Assembly (NCBI RefSeq): GCF_000002995.4
Contig: NW_025062477.1
Span: 9,272,649-9,336,648, forward strand
Direction of reading: 5' to 3'
DNA: 64,000 bases
Origin: Brugia malayi
Taxonomy: Eukaryota > Nematoda > Chromadorea > Rhabditida > Onchocercidae
Shown here: piece after piece, positions 23,801 through 37,719 of the stretch
Numbering within the stretch: position 1 is the first letter of the stretch
Layout: every line of letters starts with the position of its first letter
Notes under the pieces: generated by a model
Databases searched by the model: none
Told to the model about the DNA's origin: nothing
What the model saw: only the letters and a program-made list of their open reading frames with translations
Made by a program: the position numbers and the translations under genes

Positions 23801-26800
23801 CTACCACTGGAAATTTTTTATTAGTTTAATACTTTTCAAGACATTTTTTGTTCTACTATCTCTGTTTTCCCTCAATATTAACAACATTTGCTTGTCTGTC
23901 CAGGTCCCTGCCTGAGTAATTTATTTATATGCCACGGTTAGTGCTTGAACTTTCCAAGTTGAACTTTTTCATTCTTCACATTCAGTCTACTATTTTCAGT
24001 GTTTTCTTTCTCATTCCTATACTCATCCATATACCTCATTCCTTCTTTTCTCATTCGTATAATGATTAGTATATTTTTATTAAAATGTCTTTTTTTTAAA
24101 GAAACATTTATTCTTCGATTTTTTCTACTAGTTTCCTATCTATTTGCTAAAAATTTCGTAGAAGATCTAAGTTTGTATGATTAATTTCTACAATATACAT
24201 TTATTATTTATGTATGCAACAAAAAAATAAGAACAACATTTCTTCAAATTCGAAGAAAAGAATTTCTGATTCTTAACCTGAGGGACGGAAATGAAAAACC
24301 ATCTTTTCCACAACATACTTTTGTCACTTTTAATCACCATTGTCTCTTCCAGATAACTGATACAATTGTCTTTTCTTTATGATTGGTCACTGTTTACATA
24401 TTCAAAGATTTGCATAAATTTGGGATAACTTTTGGCTTCAGCATAAATATTTATTGAAATTTCATTTATGAAAAGAAATGTAGTCACGGATAAAATTTCC
24501 ATATTGAATAGCACATTTTTAGTGATAGCTATAAGCAATTGAAGATGGGGCCAAAAAAGAAAAAAAAAGAAATGCAATGGACACTATTGAATAAATTCTC
24601 AAAAAAAGTTGAAAATCCTAAAATACTTTCTTGTTTTTAGTGACTTATTTTTTATTTAATTCTACCCCATGTAAATAAAGTACAGCAATTTTCCAGTTAA
24701 GTTGTATATTTCACTTATCTTCGTATCATTTTGACCTTTGAAAAGAGGCTGGCTTTTTTTTTATCAGTTTTTCAGTTTTTACCAAAGTACATAAATGGAT
24801 GGAAATCCGGCAAGTGACGAACTTGAGAAAAGTTTCAACTACAAAAGTTTATGTACGTTGTGTATGACTTCATGAGCTTTTTGAAAGTGCTTTTATAGAT
24901 ATTCATTTTGAAATTTTTGAATTTTGAAAATTAAAGTAGCACTTTTTTGTTTTTCATTTGTAGATTTTTTAAAACTTAAATTTTGTGAAATGTGAAACTT
25001 TTTAAATTGTCTTTCTAACCAATTATAAAATAGTGAAATAGAATTGATCAAAATGATCATAAGTGGAAATGATAGTATTACAGAACAGCAACGGAACCAT
25101 TATAGAGGCTGTCTTGCTTGATGATGACGAATGTAAAACTCTTCTGGGGAGACTTGTATGAAGTCCACTTCAACTTACTGGGTATCTTAAAAAATACTTA
25201 CTAAAAAAAGTACGCAAATATATTTCATCTATTCCTTTTTACTGCGTTCTTTTAATCAAACATTTCCCTCAAATTAAAAAATGTTGTGAGATTTAGCATT
25301 TTAATGGATATTTGACTGTTATATAATACCGATCACATTGTTGCATCAGATCCAATTACTACTGCTTTTACTTGAAAGTAAAATTTCAACCAGAAAGGGA
25401 AAATTCCTCCTAAGCAAAACTTGCATTCCGCAAAGCTAACATTGCTGAGAAAAACTGCAGTATTAAAATGGAAAGCGAAAATGTTTCATTAAAAATAAGC
25501 ACATCTGGTAGAACATAATCAAAATTTATTGACGAAATTTCGATAAAACTTGTAATTTAGGAAAAGCAAATTTCCGAAGAAATTTGAATTAGGCTAAGAA
25601 ATAATCTATTTGTATAAAATTTTGCTTACTGCATCTTCTGCAAAAAATTTTGCATACATTACTTCGACTTTAGATTGAGCTACTTTACATTCATTATTTT
25701 ACATCAACTACTGCTGATAAGTATGACTGATATCGATTAGCACATTTCATTGTGGATTGAGTAGATCAGAGAATAGTAGAAGTGAGCAATGATGAATGCT
25801 GTATTTTCTTGCTTTTACATTTACTACTTCAATGATCGTCTGGTCTTTTTCTAAAACGAATGAAACATTTGGAAATGAACTTAGATTAAAGATTTTTTTG
25901 AAGGATTTCACCTTTCTAAAATGTCATTCCAAGAAGAAGAAATAATTCGAAGTGATTATTCTGATGACCATTTTACAGGAAAAAATAATTTGAGCAGTTA
26001 AATATTGCCATTATTCAGTATTCAAAATTATTCATTCTTTCAATCATTTCTTCCTTGTCCTTGTTATGAAAACTTTCTATGTAACCCTGTTTGCTAAGGA
26101 AAAGAGCTTTTGGTTTTTAGCGTCTTCATAAAGAATCCTCAAATTCGTTCTTCCATACTATCGATTAAGAGATGAATCCAAGTTTATCCTTGAGCTAATA
26201 GAATTACAAGGGCATTCAGATGATGAAATTCAGAACACTCATATCGCTCATGCGCAAAAAATGCTCAAGGAGAAGAGAAATACGCAAAGATGCGCAACAA
26301 ATAAATTCCATTCCAGTACCACTTCACTCTTTCCAAATTCTGTAGATGACATTTGTGTCCTTCACTTCGATTCTTTTAATTACAGAGTTATACATGCAGC
26401 TGATTGATTGCCGTTTTTTAATTTTCTCCTATTTATTGATTAATAAATTAATTTAGCGATTGAGCATGTAATCGATCAGATCTCGTATCAAATTGTTATC
26501 AAATTTTATGAGTGTTAAGCAATTGAAGGAGACAGCTGTCATATCGTGCTGCAGTTTGTTTATTTGGATAGGTAAGTTATTTGCTTCAAACATATTTTAA
26601 CTTGTTCACAGTTTTTCATCGATGAATCTTATTTTTTGAAGTTCATTTGCGAACCTATCCCTATTCTTAAAAGAAGTTTATATTGGACTATGTGAAAACT
26701 GTTAGCTGAAGTACTTTGAATTCAATACAGCGATCTAAAAAAAAAAAAAATACAGTGATATGACACTTTTCGAAATATATTTGAAATGTGAAATATCGGA

Positions 26801-28080
26801 AGAATTAAAAAGTATTGAAATAGGCTGACTGTAATTAGCATTAAATATACCTCTTTTGAAATAATTTTTATCAAATGAAAGCAAATTAATGTATTAGGCT
26901 CGTTTTCCAAATTCAATTTTATCAGTTAGAATATATCAATTTTCCTGAAATGTTATCTATTTTGTCTTCTTATCAAACCATTACTTCTTTAGCTTTATTT
27001 ATTTGACTCCATTCTGAATTAAACTTGCAATTATGATAATTACAAGAATATAAGCAAGAACAGAGCGTATTTTATGAAATCTAATCTTGTTTAAAGCGTT
27101 GATATAAGGGTTTCAAGGAATAATTTAAGTAGAGGAATACACAGCTTTAGTCTGTTTCTATTTTTGGCTGCAAATTTTTGGCTTCTTAACTTGAAATCAT
27201 AACACTATGAATATTAAAATGATGGTTTTGGAAGTAGACAGCTATTTTAAATTCAAATTGATTTTTTCCTGGCTTTTGATACACAATAGCTTGAAGTTCA
27301 AAAGAAAGTTTTCACGAAATGTAGTTGGAAAACGTCCTGAATTACAAAATTTATAGAAGGACGATATTTATGAGTTTAAAATCATTGAATGTATCTCTCC
27401 AATGCGGAAAGTTTGCAGAAAATAATGTAAATGACGAAAGAATAATACTTAGAAGTAATTAATTAAGTTAGTGAAGCGTAATTTCATCAATCCCTCAAGC
27501 AATGTTGTCCATCTCTCCAGCTGCTACCACTCCTATTTTTTGCAATTACTTTCATCCATCACTGATGAATCTCTGATATTCACAAACTTTCATTTTACAT
27601 TGCATTCATTGCCACTTTTGGTGTTTGTTGTCCACCAATCAACGATATCAATTTCTTCTATTATTTTCCAACCTTCTTTATCACTTCATTGTCCTAAGAT
27701 TGTTAGACCCACTCTGGCTATTCATTGATGTCAGAAAATTTTATTTCATTTCTCTCACTCATTGATTCTTAAATAACATTCATTGGAGTTGAAGGAGCAT
27801 CGGGCAGAGGTCAATATGTCTTCTTTTTCAAGATATCTTCATCACTAATTTCTTCTTAATTAACCAATTAAATGTAAATTTATGGAGATAATTCTAGTCT
27901 GCTATTTTCACAACTAATAATACTTCAGTAAGGAAAATGTATCATTTTCCAATTCACCACAAAATTTTTTACATTTATTTTCAACAATAATTCAATTTAA
28001 CCTCTACTACTATTCCTATTTTCATATAGGCATATTATTATTATTGGTGATGGCCTTAAAATAGGCGCCGAAAAAGGAGA
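20900..28080. other. Large gene-poor region
   Basis: About 7 kb without a recognisable gene. It is strongly AT-rich, with poly-T near 22610-22631. Two weak coding hints lie inside it and are reported as findings: a basic 70-codon frame ending before AATAAA (23268-23480, minus) and an exon-like ATG segment ending in GGATAG/GTAAGT (26508-26571, plus). The GPCR promoter presumably lies at the right end. Confidence 0.4.
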
Positions 28081-28091
28081 ATAGCGATAGA

Positions 28092-31000
28092 ATGGGCAGA
28101 GAGTGTATCCCACAATTCACTATTTACAACATATTCATTGGTTTGTGCTTCACCTCCATTTTCATCCTATCACTGCTCGGTAATTCGATAGTCGTACTCA
28201 CTATCACCAAGCTTCAACGACGTGTCACACAGTCAATCACCAATATATTACTGTTGAATTTAGCAATTGCCGATTTGTTACGGTTAGTTACAGAGTGCCA
28301 AATGTGAAAGAGTTAGATCGATCGCAGTAGCGATGCACCTCACGAACACTTCAAACAAGTGGAGACAGTTGATTATAATTTTAAATAATTTGTGGTAGCT
28401 CTTCCTAGTATAAGATTGAATTCAGCAGTGTTAGCATACTAAAGCCTAATACTAATTAAAAGTACTTCTCCTAAGACTAGTGAAATTTCCACTAAATTGA
28501 AAAAATAAAAGGAAAAGGTCTTCCTGATTCATATTTTAATCATTTAATATAATTAATGGAATGTTTAGATCAATAATTTGCATACCACCAACCTTAATGA
28601 GTGAAATATCACAATGCTGGTTGCTCGGACCGCATGTGTGCAAATTTGCTGCATACTTGCAGCGTGAGTTTACACTTCTGTCTGTTCTTTTGTGCTTTTG
28701 AAGTGTTTTGAAAAAAAAAAAACACAAATTAGGTTGGAGCGATTTCTTCTCGAATAGATCCAATCAGCGGTTCACATTTCCGTTTTTCTTTCAGAGTGCA
28801 TTATTTTTAGTGCTAGCAGAATCTATTGTGGCTTATTGCAACATTTTTTGTTTTATTCACTTCTAAAATATAAGGACAGGTACAAGTAAGGACAACATAA
28901 GCAAGAATACTTCTTTATTTTACATTTCAGCTGTGACAGTTTGCGCATCAGCCTATACATTAGCCTTAATTGCGCTAGAACGTTATTACGCAATATGTCG
29001 TCCATTGGAGTCGATGATTTGGCTTTCAAAGGTATTGTTTAATTAATTAAAAATTTACTCAAATCTATATTTTTTTTTTTTATATTTTTCATTAAGCCAA
29101 CTGATTTTGTAAAATCTTTTGGATCTAACAAAAAATGATTTCATTAGTAATGGACTGGCCATATTATATCATTCGATATAATTTCTTTCTTATAGCGGCG
29201 TTTGCTAGCACTCATATCGTTTGTTTGGCTTACTGCATTTGGGAGTAATATTGGCGCACTTGTGATTTATGATGCTATTCCTTACAAAACACATTGGAGT
29301 TGTCGTTCCACTGCTACTCCTTTGACAGATTTTTTATATCAGATTCATGTTACACTGGTTAGTCTATAGTTCATATTTTTATCTTCTCAAAGGTCATCAT
29401 AATAACCATACTGAGAACTTAGTAGTCCTCAACTGAGTACGATGACATGTTATTTCAGCTACTGTTATTCATACCACTAACAATTATGTTGCTTTTATAT
29501 TGCAAGGTAATCAAAACTCTTCATCCAGACAATCAGGTAGAAGTAAAACCAGAAAACTATCACAATTATGCAGCGGAATGTTGTCGAAGTAAGAGTTTTT
29601 TTAAAGTATATCCAAATTTTCAGCCTTTTTAAAGTGATTTGTTCGTAAAAATTCTAGTTTATTCCTGAAAGAATAAAGTTTCTGAAGACCGAGACAAGAA
29701 CTATTTTTTTTTGTTGATGATGTTGATAAATGATATAAACTAGGTATCATAGATCGAAAGAGATTATGTTCAAGTTGGTTTTTTCCATCATTTACCGACC
29801 AAAACAATAAGGAGCTCAATATCGATTATGATGTAAGTTAAACTGTAGTTAACTTACATTTTTCCATCAATGAAATCATCGTTTACATGAAATAATTTGT
29901 AAGTAAAATTTTATGGGTTAAAGTATTCCAAGCAAATGGATTCGTAATTCCTACTTCTACTGGTATGTCATGCTGGAAATTTTAGACTTTTTTGACATGA
30001 AAAGTTTTCGATTCTTTCTTTCATCCGCAGAATTCTAGTGATTCATGTTTCTGTAACTGTTTGAAGAATATTTCATTTTTTGGAAATGTCCAAGAAATTC
30101 ATCAAAAAAGCTAAGAATTGCAGACATGACTGAAGAATACTTCCTTCAAGTATATTCGTTTTGTTCTTAAAATCAAATCATTAAATTGGTATATGTTTTA
30201 TTGCGCTGAACTTTGAAGAGCACAGCGAATTAATAAACCACTTTTTTCACTTCATACTGTGTCACTTGAGTTACACGAATCATTCAGATGCACGGATTAT
30301 TCTGTCTGCGAGTTGCAGGAGTCATTCTGGGCGGTTCTATTTTAATCTTGAATACTTCAATTATCTTGATTCATCATAGCGAATAACTGAAACTGAAATG
30401 AGTTAGATGGTTTCCATAGTTTGTAAATGTTTTCTTATATTCTCTCGAATATGTCTAATTGCAGACTTGGGTAAAGGATCGGAAACGGGAAAATACCGCT
30501 CGAAATGTAACGTGTAATGTGCCATGTAAAAGGCCCTGTAACTACAATGCTCGAACCAAGTCGCTTTTCAGGTTATCAATTCATCCACTTTATCAGCATC
30601 ATACTAATTTGTTTTTCTATTAAAGAATATGAGATTGATAGATTTTTGGGAAATTCCAGCTTCACTGAAATCTTACAACTTCAGCTTCAGCAGTGCTCCT
30701 GAATTCCAATCATCGATTAGTGGAAGTGCTAATTATAAGCATGGTTATATGCTTCGAAGCAACCGTCAGGTTTTGATTTCAAAGAATATTTTCTTTTGAA
30801 ATTATTTTTTCGCCATTTTCGGATATAATTATTTTTTGTGAAAAGTGAAATGTTTCGAAATGCAGTGTCCTCAATGATCGAAATTTATCCTTTGTTCTTC
30901 GGATCTTTGCATTTTGGAGAAAGCAAATAATTTTGATGGAGAAAAATTCATTCAGGAAAAAATAATTGAAGCGAAACGACGTGTGATTAGAATGTTAATT

Positions 31001-31818
31001 ATCATTGTTATTGCTTTTGTTATTTGTTGGTCACCGAGTTTTATTTGGTGGCTTACAATTAGGACATCTGATCTCGTTCAGGTATAAAGCTTCCAGTGAT
31101 TGATCAACATAATTCGTTTCAAAAAAGGACTTTATGAAATTAAAAATTTCATTAGCTGACTTAAAAGAGTGGAGGTTATAAGTAGTTTTAATGCTTTCTT
31201 GAGCCTTAAAGATTATGTTTGTGATGATCAGTGGAAAGTGGAAAAAAATTTAATCATTTCATAACTTTAAATGAGGAATTTTATACATCTACCATCGGTA
31301 CACTTGTCACTTTCTTTTTCTCTTTTTTTTTTCGATTCTCCTTTTGACTATTATTGTTTTTTTTCTCTTATGATAAATCGCTGTAAACTTTTTCAAATTA
31401 TAAATAAACTTTGTAGATTCACTTGTGGAACAGAAGGGCGAATGCGTATATAACACTACTGACGCATATAAGTGCATGTGCAAATCCGATAACTTATTGT
31501 TTTATGAATGAAAGGTTCCGGAAAAATATTACTACCTATCTGTGGGCGTGCACATTTCAAGCTTGTAAAGAACCTCTCCAGGAAAAGGTGAATTATCGGT
31601 AGCAATCAATATTTAACCATGTATTATTGCTCTTGCATCAATTTTATCTGCCTAAAAAATTGAGACATTATTTAACTGATTTCCAGTCTCCAACAAATCA
31701 GTACAGATTACGACGAGTGAAATTTATGACACATTACAATGGTGATTTGTTTAGTAGTGGAAGTAACTTGGAGCAAGCAGTTGCTGTGATTCCCTTTTTA
31801 TCTAATGATAATTTGTGA
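28092..31818 (+). CDS. Cholecystokinin-type neuropeptide GPCR (ckr-like)
   Basis: This is a class A seven-transmembrane receptor. Eleven phase-consistent exons (28092-28282, 28569-28663, 28931-29031, 29196-29357, 29459-29588, 29744-29832, 30465-30571, 30685-30769, 30956-31081, 31417-31587 and 31687-31818) give 462 residues. TM1 contains LLGNSIVVLTI and TM2 NLAIADLL. The TM3 end is LIALERYYAICRPLES (ERY in place of DRY). TM6 is AKRRVIRMLIIIVIAFVICW, continuing SPSF (the CWxP motif). TM7 is HISACANPITYCFMNERFR. ERYYAICRPL, KRRVIRML and CANPITYCFMN resemble cholecystokinin/gastrin and insect sulfakinin receptors; in C. elegans the relatives are ckr-1 and ckr-2, receptors for NLP-12. Intracellular loop 3 is long and built from three small exons. 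Ligand identity is inference, and a related peptide-receptor subfamily is possible. Confidence 0.9.
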
Positions 31819-31829
31819 TCACTGTTTCG

Positions 31830-34140
31830 TTTTATCACAAGAATGCCAATTAATCTTTCTGATGTAAAAGAGAAAATGATAAAGGGATGATGATACTGTA
31901 TCAATGCTTTCTTGTGCTTTTTTTTTTTGCTTAAGACTTCCCATCAGTAACTAAAAACATTTAACAGTTCAATGTTTGCCTCAATGAGCCAAGACAACAG
32001 TAGGATAGGATCAGAAGAAATAATTTTATTATTCTTCATTTATCTACTGAATTTAAAATCATCTCTTTCTCCACCCCACAACACTACTCTAAACATCCTG
32101 ATATGACTTTTATATATAAATTTCACTACAAATGTATTTCCACTTCATAATTTTGTTTTCATATTATTTTGCAAAATGCATGCATTTGTTGTTCTATTTA
32201 TAGAATAGGCCAAGATATATTTACTAGGAGTGAATAAAAATTGAAAACCTAATTGAATATTTTTTTATTCTTAGAAAGAAGAGCATTTCAATGATTGCTA
32301 AGAAAAATGAGGAAGACGTGTCAATATTTTCGTGTTTGCATGTGGTCGGTGAAATTTGAAAAAGAAAAAGAGAAAATAAATGATTCTGAATAGTGCATCA
32401 TTCATTGCTAATACAAAGTTGTGAAATGAAAAGAAAAAGAAAATAATGGAATGTTAATGAAAGGGATGAGTCAAAGAGAACCGATTTTCACTGTCATTTG
32501 CTGCTTCGTTCATGGTGCAGTTGATATTTGTTCATACAGTTTCACAGTTCCTTCCATATCTTTAAAGAAATAATGAATTAATTTGATCATCCAAAGAAAT
32601 TCCAAGATCAATTTACTCAGATTCTTAACAATTGAAAATTTTGCCATCTTTCGGATAATTGGATGGTATCACTTGCTGCACTTTCTGTTTTATAACTTAG
32701 GGAAATAATGAAGTGGTATGTTCCAGCACTCAGTTCGCCGTAACTTCGTGTGGATAGGACTCATAATTATTTAATCAAGTTTAGTTTAGGGTGAAATAAT
32801 TAGTCTTTCATATCTTGATCTGTTTCATCTATGTTCTTAATTACCAGAAAGCCGAATTTCCCAAAATTTGTTCCACGAAGAGTAACTTTTTGGACGAAAC
32901 GATTGGCTTCTAAATTCATTTATTAACGATTTTTTAAAACCAATTTTTGTTCAAACGTATGAATAAAGCTCATGCATTTCAATAAACAATTAGAATTAAA
33001 AAGCAATTCAGAAAAAAATGAAAAGTTGTTGCAGTCATAGAATTTAATCGAAATGGTACTTCATATTCCTGTTTACTCTTCTTCTATGCCACACACTATT
33101 TCGATAATATTACAATACTTTCGGGCGATTCAATTCTTATCAAATGACAAGTGTTAACGATTGGACGTAAAATATACCTACAGTTAGCTTCACATTCATG
33201 CAAATCCTAGGAGTCATCCATGTCAATTACCTGTTACCATATTCCATTGCATGTGATAATAGTTTAGCAATTGACTGCCTATGACTTCAGCTACAAAACA
33301 TAGCATTCTTTTCAACTTGTCAAAGTTTTTTTAGGATAAATGTACCAGTATAGCTGAAACATGTTTAACTGGCAAAATCTAAGATTCTAGCCAATTCAAA
33401 TCAAACTTTTGATATTATAATTTCAAAATCCTCAAGTTGAATAGAGCATTCCACCTATCTGTGGGTGCTTTTTATTAGCAGTATCTGGACATTTCAAGTA
33501 AAACACACTATTTTACCATTTTGCTTATTATACCTTTATTTCTTCCTTAGAAACCTTACTGATCGATGAAGCACTTGAAACTCTGAAGCACAGTATTTCA
33601 TGAATAAATTTAAGTACCCTCCTACACTAACACGATGAAAACAAAAAGCGAACAGATAGGTGCCACGATCCTCTTTCAAATATCCAAAATAGTAAAACTT
33701 CGTTATGATAAGCTTTAAATATTCTGAAAACACCACTGCTCAAAATCAAGATTTTATTTTCTTAAATAATGTGAAGAACAGCGACAAAAACTCAAGGAAA
33801 AATTTGATTTGAAAAAGCAATTCGCCTTTGCTATAGCATAACATTCTTGAAATCCAATGTCTCTAATATAATAAAACATATAATAAAATTGTAATATAAC
33901 AAAACCATTGAAGGATAAATATAAAAAAAAATTTTCCCAACAGAACGAAGCAAAGTGTAAACTGAAAAATTGAAATCAGAAAAATCCAACTCAAAAGTAT
34001 ATTTACCTAATCACAAAATTTATTGTTCAACAAGCGACGTCTTATTTACACACGCTGATGCAAAACAGAAGTAAGATTCAGCTTATTACCTGTCTTCCAA
34101 GACAATTTGTAGTGTGCTTGCCCATAACTGCCCCACGAAT
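31830..34140. other. Intergenic, no gene recognised
   Basis: AT-rich sequence between the convergent GPCR and NEK-type kinase genes. Short open frames (for example 33536-33736, minus) lack coding character. Confidence 0.4.
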
Positions 34141-34149
34141 TTCAACTGA

Positions 34150-36588
34150 TCAATAAGCCACAGCTTTGACTGATATAGGCTGTGTGCGTAAAATGCTACT
34201 ATTCGAAGAGGAAATCTGGCGAGTTTTTTTCGGTGGTGAAGAAGGCAGCGCACCCAGATCCAAATTAATTGCCAAACAAACCGGCAAGATCAGTGGGCAT
34301 GTGAGAATCTCTATAAATTAAAAGTTCAAAGGAACATTGAAAGACTTTAAAATTTGGAACTTTTTAAAAAACCCGAGGATTTAAAAAAAAAAAAAAAAAA
34401 TCAATGAGCTTTTACTTTTGTGAAAAGTTTAATGTTCAGATTTGGGTGAGAGAAATATTCCTCCAGTGTTTTTTTTAGCAAACTGCATTCGAAAAGCCCC
34501 ATGAACAACAAAATGATACTTGTAACGGCTACTTTTTAATACAAACCTTTGAGAAGGGGCCTTTTGTTTTCATTAACATCCAGAATAGAATTAACCAACT
34601 TCTTCAAGCCATCACTCCAGTGTTCAGAGATTGGATTATGTTTTCCCTAAAAATTAAAAAATCTCACCTTTGTAAAATATATAATCAAAAAAATATATTT
34701 TATTACATATATATTATATACTGAAAATCCCTTCAAAAAAATTTGTATAACACAAAGCGTTTAATTTCATATGCGGTTTGTGAATAAGAAATAAAGAACC
34801 TTTTTTTAAACAAGAAATACAAATTTACGGAGGATGAAATGTACTTTTGTAATTTTCATGACGATCGATGGTAAATTTTCGCCATCAAATGCTCGTTTTA
34901 ATTCAGCAAGTTCATATAACACACAGCCTAAAGCCCATAAGTCGCTTTTCTGATTGTACGCTCTGCCTGAACTCTAAGGAATTTAATTTGCTGCCCAGCT
35001 ACAAACAAAGTAGAGTTGCGAAATAGAAAATGAGTAAAAAAAGTATAGAAAATAGTATGGGACGAATAAACATAAAGAAAGCAAAAAGGAGACAAATGCT
35101 GAAATCTAGTACTACCTTCACAGATTTCTGGAGAAAGATAATTCGGTGTGCCAATAATTGTTGATGCTAAACTTCTTGTTGATAATTCTTTACTAATTCC
35201 GAAATCACTCAATTTAACAATTGTTCGTTTTTTATTTAACAAAATATTTTGCGTTTTCAAATCTCTATGAAGTATTTGCTTGGAATGCATATATTCAAGT
35301 CCAATAGCAACCTGCAAATATTTCAAGAAGCTTTATATTTTTATTAATCAGTAAAAGGAGTGTGGAAATAACACTGCCGTCACATCTGTAATTTCATTAT
35401 CATTCATTATTGCTCATCCATTACTACCATTATCATAGTCATTATCATTATTATTATTGTTGTTGTTGATTGTTGTCATTATTTACCATATTATCGTTAA
35501 TATTATTATTATCACTGCTACCGTTATTATTACTATTATTATTGTTATTATGTTGCTATTGTCTCTTATTATTATTATTACCATTATTATTATCATTACC
35601 GTTAACATTATTATCATTGCCATTATTATTATTATTACTACTGCTATTATTAATTGATAATTAGAGAAAACAAACGATGAAGTTAAAGCTTCTTGTAAAT
35701 TCTGTTCAAGGCATCTTGAAATTTATTCACTGTGAAAAAGAAGTATAGTTCACCTAATTAGTAAAAATACCCACGATTCTATTTGAAAATTTGTTTGCGG
35801 AGGTTTCGATGTAAATGGTATCGTTTCAATTTCACTCTTTGATAATTCTTAATTTGTCAGCAAAGACCAACTTGTGTGAAATAATTGAGCACTATATTCT
35901 CAATAAATTTGACTCCTTTTTGTTCCGAAATCATTTTATCCATTGTTCCACCCTCAGCATACTGCATAACAATCGAAAAAGCGTTTTCTGTCTTAAAATT
36001 AGTCAAATTACCACCTAAAGGTCATTCAGACACCATTAAAACTTTACCGGTGACATGTGCTGAAAAATATTTTTCTGACTTGTCAGGGGAAAATGGAAAC
36101 AGCTTCAGTGATCTCAACCTAGCAAACAACAAGTGACAAGAACCTTGAAAGACTCATAATATCCAATAATGTGGGGATGATGAAGGCGTTTCAATAGCGT
36201 TACTTCGCCTGAAATACTTTCACAATGCCTGAAAATGCTAAAAATACGGAGCCATCACCCATACTGTCCGTTGAACTCAATGTCTTCAAAAGTAAAACGT
36301 CTCACCAGCTAATTTCAAATAATATTGATAAGAATTTCGGAAGTGCTAACCAAATAAGGAAAATTGAGTGAAAGTTTGCCTCTTGGAAGACATCGCTTAC
36401 AGTGAAATCAGAGTTCCAGACAAAAAAATCAAACCCATGATAGCGTTCTGTTCCTCTGGCGCGAGGCCCTCTAATGCCACTGTTTTGATGATAACTTTTT
36501 GTCGAAAAATATCATCTTTACGCTGACAAAGCCAACAGACACCATGAGCTCCACGTCCTACTACTGAGATCTTCTCGTAGTCGTCCAT
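34150..36588 (-). CDS. nekl-2: NEK8/9-type protein kinase without RCC1 repeats
   Basis: This is a NIMA-related Ser/Thr kinase. Seven exons (36588-36435, 36208-36144, 35991-35872, 35311-35116, 34966-34845, 34646-34547 and 34310-34150) give 305 residues, all phases agreeing. It has the Gly loop VGRGAHGV (10-17), Lys35 in VIIK, the catalytic loop HRDLKTQN (128-135), DFG (149-151), GTPNYLSPEICEG in the activation segment and SDLWALGCVLYELAELKRAF. These match NEK8/NEK9 most closely. The protein stops about 55 residues after the kinase core, so the RCC1 propeller of vertebrate NEK8/9 is absent. C. elegans NEKL-2, also without RCC1, acts in moulting and endocytosis, hence the symbol. Intron 3 holds a long trinucleotide-rich tract. 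Confidence 0.92.
35395..35660. repeat. Imperfect ATT/GTT/ATC trinucleotide microsatellite
   Basis: About 265 bp of degenerate three-base repeats (ATT with GTT, ATC and ACC variants) inside an intron of the NEK-type kinase gene. Open frames across it are artefacts giving poly Leu/Ile. Confidence 0.9.
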
Positions 36589-36813
36589 GAAAATCCGTTA
36601 ATTTTTACTCAACAAGGAACCTATAAAGATCGGCACACACTGCAGCTTGACAATGGAGTGGAAATATGAAATTAAGTCCCATCAAATGTGAAGTCTGATT
36701 TAACTGCACGTCATTCCTCCATTTGGTCAGTTATGACATTGCAAGCTGATATAAAGTACGACAGATAAAGATTATTATATAAGGTTTCGACGGCAAAGTT
36801 GATGCCTCTCCTG

Positions 36814-37086
36814 TTACTTCTGTGGTCCACGTCCAACTCGCGACATGTGCATAGTATGACCCTGGCTTATTATGAAAATGGAAGGTATATCATCAACATG
36901 AGGGAAATTATCCAGTAAGACAGGACGTAGAGCAGAAGAGTGCAAGAGCTGCATTCCACGAACTAATTTATGTGGAAAATTACAAATTAAGCAAAGTACC
37001 ATAATTTGTGGACTAAATAAATTTGAATTTGTTAGTAAAACTTGGTTTTGCACAAATTGAGAGACATTTAGTATCATACAAGCCAT
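36814..37086 (-). CDS. Small unassigned ORF upstream of the kinase
   Basis: A minus-strand frame of about 90 codons, starting at an ATG near 37086 (102 codons from 37122) and ending in TAA at 36814. A good acceptor (CATAATTCCAG) lies about 17 nt before the inner ATG, as expected for a trans-splice site. The peptide is mixed in composition (for example LICNFPHKLVRGMQLLHSS and a basic end SRVGRGPQK). It lies 225 bp upstream of the NEK-type kinase start on the same strand, a spacing that would suit an operon. No family was recognised. It could be a chance frame. Confidence 0.4.
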   Translation of the reverse strand: MACMILNVSQFVQNQVLLTNSNLFSPQIMVLCLICNFPHKLVRGMQLLHSSALRPVLLDNFPHVDDIPSIFIISQGHTMHMSRVGRGPQK

Positions 37087-37462
37087 ACGTGAAGAGAAAC
37101 GCACTGGAATTATGATTATCATATTGAGTCTTTATCACGTTAGGATGAGATATCTAATATGCAAACTGTCCAAGGATATGTACTGAACCAAAGAAAGTAT
37201 TTCAAGATCCGAGAAAGATATGACCATCATTTGCATGCAGCATGTTTTCCGTAACAGCTACCGCTGGTTCTAACGATTTACAAGGTTCACGTACGCTTCT
37301 ATGAAATTTTAAGTTGTCATCACCAATACTTATCGATACTTATGGGACTAATGCACATTCAGCCCCACAATTATTCTAATTATTTAAATTTACTTATGCA
37401 AAGATATGGTTGAAATATTCCGTATAGGTGAAGTTGCATAATTAGAGGCAATTCAGGGACAG

Positions 37463-37472
37463 TTATATAAAG
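37463..37472 (+). promoter_or_regulatory. TATA-like element before the sperm-protein gene
   Basis: TTATATAAAG lies about 250 bp 5' of the start codon. A splice acceptor (TCGATCTTGCAG) about 14 nt before the ATG implies that the leader is spliced, so the distance is compatible with a promoter. Function is inferred. Confidence 0.4.
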
Positions 37473-37575
37473 CGAGTTTCAACTCCAACATTCAGTTTTT
37501 CCTTCAGTCGAAGCGCACAAAGGTCGTGTGGTGTGATACTTACTCTTGTTGGCATTTATTGAAGTGAAAGAGTAG

Positions 37576-37615
37576 TAAGATACTCTGGGATTAAGATTAA
37601 GATACTCTGGGATTA
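37576..37615. repeat. 18-bp direct repeat in the leader of the sperm-protein gene
   Basis: TAAGATACTCTGGGATTA occurs at 37576-37593 and again at 37598-37615, 22 bp apart, between the TATA-like element and the start codon. Confidence 0.9.
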
Positions 37616-37719
37616 CCGCGGGGGAACCTTCTTAACCGTTACTTCTTAATCTTCTTCCCCTTATCTCGAAGATGAGCAACTATTTCCAAATTTCGATCTT
37701 GCAGACAACCTAGCACACA

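Noticed and set aside
33536..33736. 66-codon minus-strand frame between the GPCR and the kinase
   Set aside because: No motif or splice support.
35457..35664. Open frames of 60-66 codons rich in Leu and Ile
   Set aside because: They are translations of the trinucleotide microsatellite in an intron.
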